A stretch of DNA of 64,000 nucleotides from positions 124,001 through 188,000 of the forward strand of contig NZ_PVYW01000004.1 of the NCBI RefSeq assembly GCF_003001675.1, given 5' to 3'. Below are positions 59,180 through 64,000 of this stretch, one piece after another. This DNA is from Cohnella sp. SGD-V74. GTDB taxonomy: Bacteria; Bacillota; Bacilli; Paenibacillales; Paenibacillaceae. The notes under the pieces are model-generated. The model was not told where the DNA came from. It saw nothing but the letters and a program-made list of their open reading frames with translations, and made no database searches. The position numbers and the translations under genes are program-made. Numbering within the stretch: the first letter of the stretch is position 1; each line of letters starts with the position of its first letter.

Positions 59180-62140
59180 TCAGTTCCCGGCCAGCCAGCG
59201 ATCGATTTTCCCGTACAGCTGATCGGGATCGAACGGCTTGGTTAAAATATCGGTCATTCCCGAGCGGAGATAGAGTTCGTGGTTTTCCTTGAAGGCGTCG
59301 GCGGTCAGCGCCACGATGGGCAGAGCGCGGTGCCGCGGATCTTGCCGAATGCGGCTGACCGTCTCGCAGCCGTCCATGACCGGCATATGGATGTCGATCA
59401 GCAGCAGGTCCCACGCTTCGCTCTCGAGCAGCTCGAGCACTTCGAGGCCGTTGTCCGCCACGCCGACGACGTAACCCTTGTCCTTCAGCAGCTCGACGAC
59501 GATGAGCTGGTTGATCTCGTTGTCTTCGCCGAGCAAAATTTTCCTCGTTCCTTCAGGCGGTTGCGGGGAGGGATCGGACGAGTCGGAACGTTCCGGCTTC
59601 TTAAGCGCGTGAGGACGGTCGGATGCCGCTGCGGGAGAAGGCTCGGGGGAACGATCCGGCGCCGCCGAAGCGGCGGCCTGCTCCCGGCCGCTGCGAAGTT
59701 CCTGCCAGGAGGCCAACGCCTCGGCGAGATGCTTGCGGCTGACGGGCTTCAGCAGCATAAGCGCATGCTCTTCCGCATCGACGCGCTGAAGCAGGAGGCC
59801 GCGCGTATGCGCGCTCGCGAGCGTCAGCACGGGGATGCCCGCCTTGCGGGCCGCGTCGACGAGCGAGTCCCAACGGCCGGTCCGGGCGTCTTCCTGCGAG
59901 AAGTCGACGATCAGCAGATCGGCCTGCGGCAAGCGGCTCGGAGAGTCGAAGACGCGCAGCCCTAACGACGTCAGCATTCCGGTTACGGACGCCCGGACGA
60001 TCTCCGAGCTCCCCGCGACGATCGCGCTGCTCTGCGCCGACGATGCCGATGCCGGCTCGGGCGCGTCTTGCCCGGCGTCCAGCTCGCAAGGCAGCTCGAA
60101 GGCGAACAAGCTGCCTTGCCCGGGCTCGCTTCGAACTTGAATCGAGCCGCCCATCCGTTCGATCAGCTGCTTGCTGATGACGAGGCCGAGCCCCGTTCCG
60201 CCGAAGCGGCGGCTGATCGAATCGTCGGCTTGCGTGAACGGCTGGAACAGCCCCGCCAGCTTATCCGCCGGAATGCCGATGCCCGTGTCTTGCACCGAGC
60301 ACTGCAACGAACAGCTGCTCTCGCCGATCGGCACGGCTTCCACGTACACGCGCACGAAGCCGCGGGAGGTGAACTTGATCGCGTTGTTGCACAGGTTGAG
60401 CAGCACCTGCCGCAAGCGAAGCGGATCTCCGACGAGCCGGTCCGGCGTACCCGGGGCGACGTCGAAGACGATATCGACGGGCTTCTCCCCGATGAACGTT
60501 CCGACGACGTCGGCTGCTTCGGCGAGCCAGTCCTCCACGGAGAAGGGTACGCGCTCGATCGAGATTTGGCCGGCTTCGATTTTGGAGAAGTCGAGAATTT
60601 CGTTGATCAGCGCGTTCAGCGTTCGCGAGGAGGAATGGATTTTGTTCGCGTAGTCTCTCTGGACGGCAGACAGCGGCGTATCCAGCAGCAGCTGGCTGAC
60701 GCCTATAATGCCCGTCAGGGGCGTTCGGATCTCATGGCTCATGTTGGCGAGGAACCGGCTTTTCGCTTCGCTGGCTTTGTCGGCTTCCTTCCTCGCGATC
60801 AAATCGGTGAGATCGTGGATGGTCGCGGTAACTCCGGAGGCGGCCGATCCGGCCGGAACGCTGGGGGACAGCGTCAAAGAATAAGCACGGACCGATTCGC
60901 CGTCGGCATGCTCCCACTCCCATTGTTGGGCGGCGCCTTCGCTCAGCGTCAGCTCGACTGCGGCGTTCCACTCGTCCGTCCGGTCCCGGAACAGGAAGTC
61001 GGTTAATCGGCGGCCGCGGATTTGCTCCGGCTCAAGCTGCAGCAGCCGGCATAAAGAACGATTGACGGACGTAATGGCGCCGTCTCTGTCCAAGCCGATA
61101 ATGAAGTCGTGCGAGCTTTCGACAAGCGTCCGGTACCGTTCTTCCTCTTCCGCGAGTCTCTGATCGGCCTTCTTCCGGTCGGTGATGTCGATCGCCGTCC
61201 CGATAATCTCGGACACGTATCCGTCGGGAGCGGAGATCGGCTGAAGCGTGACGAGCAGCGTCCGGCTCGCAATCTCGGCGGCCAGAATGCCCGGAGAGTA
61301 GAATCCCGACGAAGATTCGAGCTCGAAGCTGACGCTCTCCCCCCGCCAGACCTTCTCCAGATGCACCTGGGTCCTTTGGGCGGCCTCCGGGGACAGCAGC
61401 TCCGCGGGCGAGCGTCCGATGGCGTATTCCGGCCGCACTCCCAACTGCTCCAGAAGCTGTCCGCCGAGCATGGAATAGACGAATAGATCGCCTTGACGGA
61501 CCATTTTGAAGGAGAAGCCGTTCTGCATGCGCACGATGTCCAGCACGTCCTGCTGCGCTTGCCGCAGTCGGCGGTCCAACGTTCGTTGTTTGTCGAAGAA
61601 ATTCATGATTGCCGCGATAAGCAAGGCGTTAAGGGCGCAGATCAGCAAGAAGGGAATCAGCGTATCGTAGAGGGGGGCGGGATAGACGTATTGGAACACG
61701 ATGAAGTAGCCGACGAGCATGAGCGCGATCATGCCGCTCCATTGCGCGGTAAAGCCTCTGACCCGGCGAACGATCCAGCCGCATAGAATCGCCAGCGCGT
61801 GCATCACGATGAGAACGGACCAGAAGACGTCGGGGTTTTGCAGCGACCGGAAGACCGTAATGATGGAAGCCGTGATGAAGGCGGCGGCCGGACCGCCGAT
61901 GTAAGCGGCCAGCAGAACGGGGAGCATGCGCAGGTCCAGAACGTTCGCGACGCTGCTGAAGTTTGCGTCGATTCCGATCATGATCAGGGTAACGGAGATG
62001 ATGCCGTGCGCGGCAGCCACAGACAGCTTGAACTTCCAGGAGTCGGGGCGCTCGGAGCTCGCGTAGAAGTGTCCAGCCAAGAAAGCGAAAGCGATCAAGA
62101 TCGCGGAATTCATGATCAGATCCCGTAATAAGAAGCTCAT
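59180..62140 (-). CDS. hybrid sensor histidine kinase
   Basis: A 986-residue protein: LytS-like membrane region of five to six helices (about 1-190), two PAS domains (about 210-325 and 335-450), HisKA with [13 protein letters not shown] (phosphoacceptor His), HATPase ([25 protein letters not shown]), a degenerate receiver-like segment (about 700-800, [10 protein letters not shown]) and a canonical C-terminal receiver with Asp in [16 protein letters not shown] at 62140 follows AAGGAGAG. No separate response regulator is adjacent. Confidence 0.92.
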   Translation of the reverse strand: MSFLLRDLIMNSAILIAFAFLAGHFYASSERPDSWKFKLSVAAAHGIISVTLIMIGIDANFSSVANVLDLRMLPVLLAAYIGGPAAAFITASIITVFRSLQNPDVFWSVLIVMHALAILCGWIVRRVRGFTAQWSGMIALMLVGYFIVFQYVYPAPLYDTLIPFLLICALNALLIAAIMNFFDKQRTLDRRLRQAQQDVLDIVRMQNGFSFKMVRQGDLFVYSMLGGQLLEQLGVRPEYAIGRSPAELLSPEAAQRTQVHLEKVWRGESVSFELESSSGFYSPGILAAEIASRTLLVTLQPISAPDGYVSEIIGTAIDITDRKKADQRLAEEEERYRTLVESSHDFIIGLDRDGAITSVNRSLCRLLQLEPEQIRGRRLTDFLFRDRTDEWNAAVELTLSEGAAQQWEWEHADGESVRAYSLTLSPSVPAGSAASGVTATIHDLTDLIARKEADKASEAKSRFLANMSHEIRTPLTGIIGVSQLLLDTPLSAVQRDYANKIHSSSRTLNALINEILDFSKIEAGQISIERVPFSVEDWLAEAADVVGTFIGEKPVDIVFDVAPGTPDRLVGDPLRLRQVLLNLCNNAIKFTSRGFVRVYVEAVPIGESSCSLQCSVQDTGIGIPADKLAGLFQPFTQADDSISRRFGGTGLGLVISKQLIERMGGSIQVRSEPGQGSLFAFELPCELDAGQDAPEPASASSAQSSAIVAGSSEIVRASVTGMLTSLGLRVFDSPSRLPQADLLIVDFSQEDARTGRWDSLVDAARKAGIPVLTLASAHTRGLLLQRVDAEEHALMLLKPVSRKHLAEALASWQELRSGREQAAASAAPDRSPEPSPAAASDRPHALKKPERSDSSDPSPQPPEGTRKILLGEDNEINQLIVVELLKDKGYVVGVADNGLEVLELLESEAWDLLLIDIHMPVMDGCETVSRIRQDPRHRALPIVALTADAFKENHELYLRSGMTDILTKPFDPDQLYGKIDRWLAGN

Positions 62141-62335
62141 CGCACCACTCTCCTTGCATGGAATACATCCGGTCATACATCATTCTCGGAGCTCCCCCGT
62201 TTTTCCTGCTTGCGAACCCGTTCCTTCGACAACATTTTCGACAAAAAATCCTCGGTCTTAGGCACCTTGACCGGTCCATACCGGCATTTCATAATAGGAA
62301 TTGTATGACATATTTTACAGTGGGGAGAGGATTCG

Positions 62336-62929
62336 ATGTCCAAACGGGTGTTGATTGTGACGGGCGACGGCGCGGAGGTTCTGGAAGTGTACTATCCGTT
62401 ATACCGGGTCAAGGAAGAAGGCTATGAAGCGGTTGTCGCCGCTCCGAAGAAGAAGACGCTGCATACGGTATGCCACGACTTCGTCGAGGGCTGGGATACG
62501 TACACCGAGAAGCCCGCTCATCTGCTCGCGGCGGATATCGCCTTCGAGGACGTGGCTCCCGCCGATTACGACGCCCTGATCATCCCTGGCGGACGCGCGC
62601 CGGAATTCATTCGCAACGATCCCGAGCTCCCGCGCATCGTTCAGCACTTCCTGGACGCCGACAAGCCGGTGGGCGCGATTTGCCACGGCGCTCAAGTGTT
62701 TCTGGCGCTGCCCAACCGCTCCTACTTCGAAGGCAAAACGTTAACCGCCTACAACGCCTGCAAGCTGGAAGTCGAATCTCTCGGCGCCGAGTACGCCAGT
62801 GAGACGCTGCACGTGGACGGCAAGCTCGTAACCGGCCACGCCTGGCCCGACTTGCCGGGCTTCATGCGCGAGTTTCTGAACCTGCTCGGCCGGACATCGG
62901 ACAAGGAAGTATCGCCTTCCGTGAATTAA
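62336..62929 (+). CDS. DJ-1/PfpI family protein
   Basis: A 197-residue class I glutamine-amidotransferase-like protein with the nucleophile Cys in GAICHGAQVF and the supporting Glu near the N-terminus (EVLEVYYPLYR). Family members act as glyoxalase/deglycase or chaperone-proteases in carbonyl stress. ATG at 62336 follows GGGGAGAGG. Divergent from the hybrid kinase. Confidence 0.9.
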   Translation: MSKRVLIVTGDGAEVLEVYYPLYRVKEEGYEAVVAAPKKKTLHTVCHDFVEGWDTYTEKPAHLLAADIAFEDVAPADYDALIIPGGRAPEFIRNDPELPRIVQHFLDADKPVGAICHGAQVFLALPNRSYFEGKTLTAYNACKLEVESLGAEYASETLHVDGKLVTGHAWPDLPGFMREFLNLLGRTSDKEVSPSVN

Positions 62930-62959
62930 CGCGGATGAAATAGAGGTAGTCTAAGGAGC

Positions 62960-63174
62960 AAGCTGTCCCATAAGTAGGGGCGTACAAGATTATTGATGAA
63001 AAGAGAAGGGCATCTATCTCCTGGAGACTGCCTCATACGGTCCTGAAATTACATTGCGACGGGTCTATCCATTCCAAATTTCAGGATCGTATAGCATCGG
63101 AAGGAGATAGATGCCCATTACCCTGCATCCATCGATAATCGTTTGGTACGACTCTTTTACTTATGGGACAGCTT
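62960..63174. mobile_element. MITE-like 215-bp giant imperfect inverted repeat
   Basis: Perfect 17-bp termini AAGCTGTCCCATAAGTA and TACTTATGGGACAGCTT enclose further matching arms in the same order: CGTAC, ATTATTGAT, GGGCATCTATCTCCT and ATACG-TCCTGAAATT. About 95 bp of each arm can pair. There is no coding capacity. The ends look like insertion-sequence ends, so a non-autonomous element is likely. A target-site duplication was not clear. Confidence 0.65.
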
Positions 63175-63290
63175 CTTTTTCGCGCACGCAGAGCCTGAAT
63201 GAACAGGAACCAATCCCCTTCTGTCGAAATAAGCAATCATCGCAACAATCCAAAGACTCCGCTGAAACGCCGCTGCGCGAATACGCGAAA

Positions 63291-63330
63291 ACCCGACTTG
63301 ACGCATTTTGACGTACGGTCGGGTTTTTTT
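63291..63330 (+). terminator. intrinsic terminator
   Basis: ACCCGAC pairs with GTCGGGT, followed by seven T. Confidence 0.75.
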
Positions 63331-63431
63331 ATACAAAATTATCCTTCCGCATGAACTTATAGGTTGATATTGAATTTGTAGATATGTAATCGGGAGAGGG
63401 GGCTTGTTATAGTCGGATTGGGTGATGAACA

Positions 63432-63761
63432 TTGGGCTTCGACTACTCGGTAATAGGCAATCGGATCAGGAAGGCCAGGGAAGAGAAAGGAATTACGCAA
63501 GAGACGCTCGCGGAATCTCTGGACGTGTCGAACGCTTACATCAGCAAGATCGAAAGAGGACGGACTCCGGTCAATCTGAACAACCTGGATAAAATATGCG
63601 CGGTTTTGGAGACATCCGCAGACTATATTTTGCGCGGCGCGAATACATCGAACGAGGATTACATGCGCAATGAGATCATAGACATGCTGGAAGGATGTTC
63701 GCCTGAGAAGATCAAGCTGATCGCGCAGATCATCAAGCCGATCGTCGATTACGAGGGATAA
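63432..63761 (+). CDS. XRE-family helix-turn-helix regulator
   Basis: A 109-residue protein with a Cro/CI-type helix-turn-helix at residues 8-65 (IRKAREEKGITQETLAESLDVSNAYISKIERG) and a short helical C-terminus. It starts at TTG 63432 with GGGTGA upstream. The next gene begins 25 bp downstream and may be co-transcribed. Confidence 0.88.
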   Translation: MGFDYSVIGNRIRKAREEKGITQETLAESLDVSNAYISKIERGRTPVNLNNLDKICAVLETSADYILRGANTSNEDYMRNEIIDMLEGCSPEKIKLIAQIIKPIVDYEG

Positions 63762-63786
63762 CGTCATTCGTAAGGAGGCGCCAGCC

Positions 63787-64000
63787 TTGGATCTGGATCT
63801 GAAAATTTCGCTCGGCTTTATCCGGAACAAGCTGCAAGCTATGGGATTGACGCATTTGAGCGTTCGCTCGCAAGGACGCAGTCTGATCATCTTCTCTATG
63901 GAGCCGAAGGAAGAGGCGATACGCGCCGTGCTGACCCGCCTGGACGGTCGTCAGGAATACGTGATGACCATCGCCAACCATCGCGGCAAGTGGCAATTGG
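63787..64000 (+). CDS. hypothetical protein, truncated by the window end
   Basis: The frame opens with TTG at 63787 behind AAGGAGG (63772-63778) and stays open to the last base: MDLDLKISLGFIRNKLQAMG and onward for 71 codons. A soluble alpha/beta-looking protein. Not recognised. Confidence 0.6.
   Translation, partial: MDLDLKISLGFIRNKLQAMGLTHLSVRSQGRSLIIFSMEPKEEAIRAVLTRLDGRQEYVMTIANHRGKWQL

Overview
The window looks like chromosome from a Paenibacillaceae-type Firmicute (Paenibacillus or Cohnella are the best guesses). The evidence is an SLH-anchored surface protein, a YesM/YesN two-component pair beside LplB/YtcP-type sugar permeases that lack their own ATPase, YdjO-type cold-inducible zinc-ribbon proteins, a T-box leader in front of serC-serS, strong AGGAGG-type ribosome binding sites, frequent GTG/TTG starts and moderately high GC. 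The lineage is inferred from gene content. No rRNA, CRISPR array, prophage or intact insertion sequence was seen.

Layout. 1-8 kb: the 3' part of a Kelch/chitobiase-repeat/SLH surface protein, an M29 aminopeptidase, a candidate ADP-ribosyltransferase-like protein with an eCIS-cargo-like N-terminal motif, a DoxX protein behind a TGTGA-N6-TCACA operator, and a decayed RelE/Phd toxin-antitoxin pair. 8-20 kb: a carbohydrate-uptake locus (YesM kinase, YesN regulator, lipoprotein, two permeases, HAD phosphatase, large secreted lamin-tail/PHP phosphoesterase-like protein) and a second HAD phosphatase. 20-26 kb: two overlapping WYL regulators, a cold-shock gene with a hairpin leader, ydjO, two unrecognised proteins, and a yjlC-ndh operon behind a second TGTGA-N6-TCACA site.

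26-36 kb: eight tRNA genes (His, Gln, Glu, Asp, Pro, Glu, Asn, Trp), a YkuK-type RNase H-like gene, an AT-rich foreign-looking gene, two RtcB RNA ligases, a small leader ORF, an AAA+ ATPase and a sirtuin, which together suggest RNA repair; then a second copy of the cold-shock leader and ydjO from which the csp coding sequence appears to be missing. 36-45 kb: an OmpR-type two-component system, a voltage-sensor-like membrane protein, an iron-regulated Btr-like regulator and siderophore lipoprotein with a Fur box, a chemotaxis receptor and HtrA. 45-54 kb: a TetR-controlled reductase-hydrolase fusion, an MFS transporter, an SLC13-type permease, the T-box-serC-serS operon and lrgAB.

54-64 kb: a heme-copper oxidase-type operon (small subunit, CuA subunit II, subunit I, SCO, membrane protein) behind a third TGTGA-N6-TCAC site. 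Subunit I lacks the canonical active-site tyrosine (Asn instead), which raises the possibility of a nitric oxide reductase. The window ends with a paired SMR exporter, a hybrid sensor kinase, a PfpI/DJ-1 protein, a 215-bp MITE-like giant hairpin, an XRE regulator and a truncated gene.

The strongest leads are the Tyr-to-Asn heme-copper subunit, the two covarying cold-shock leader RNAs with a csp deletion scar, the ART-like candidate effector, the RtcB-AAA-Sir2 cluster and the shared redox-type operators.
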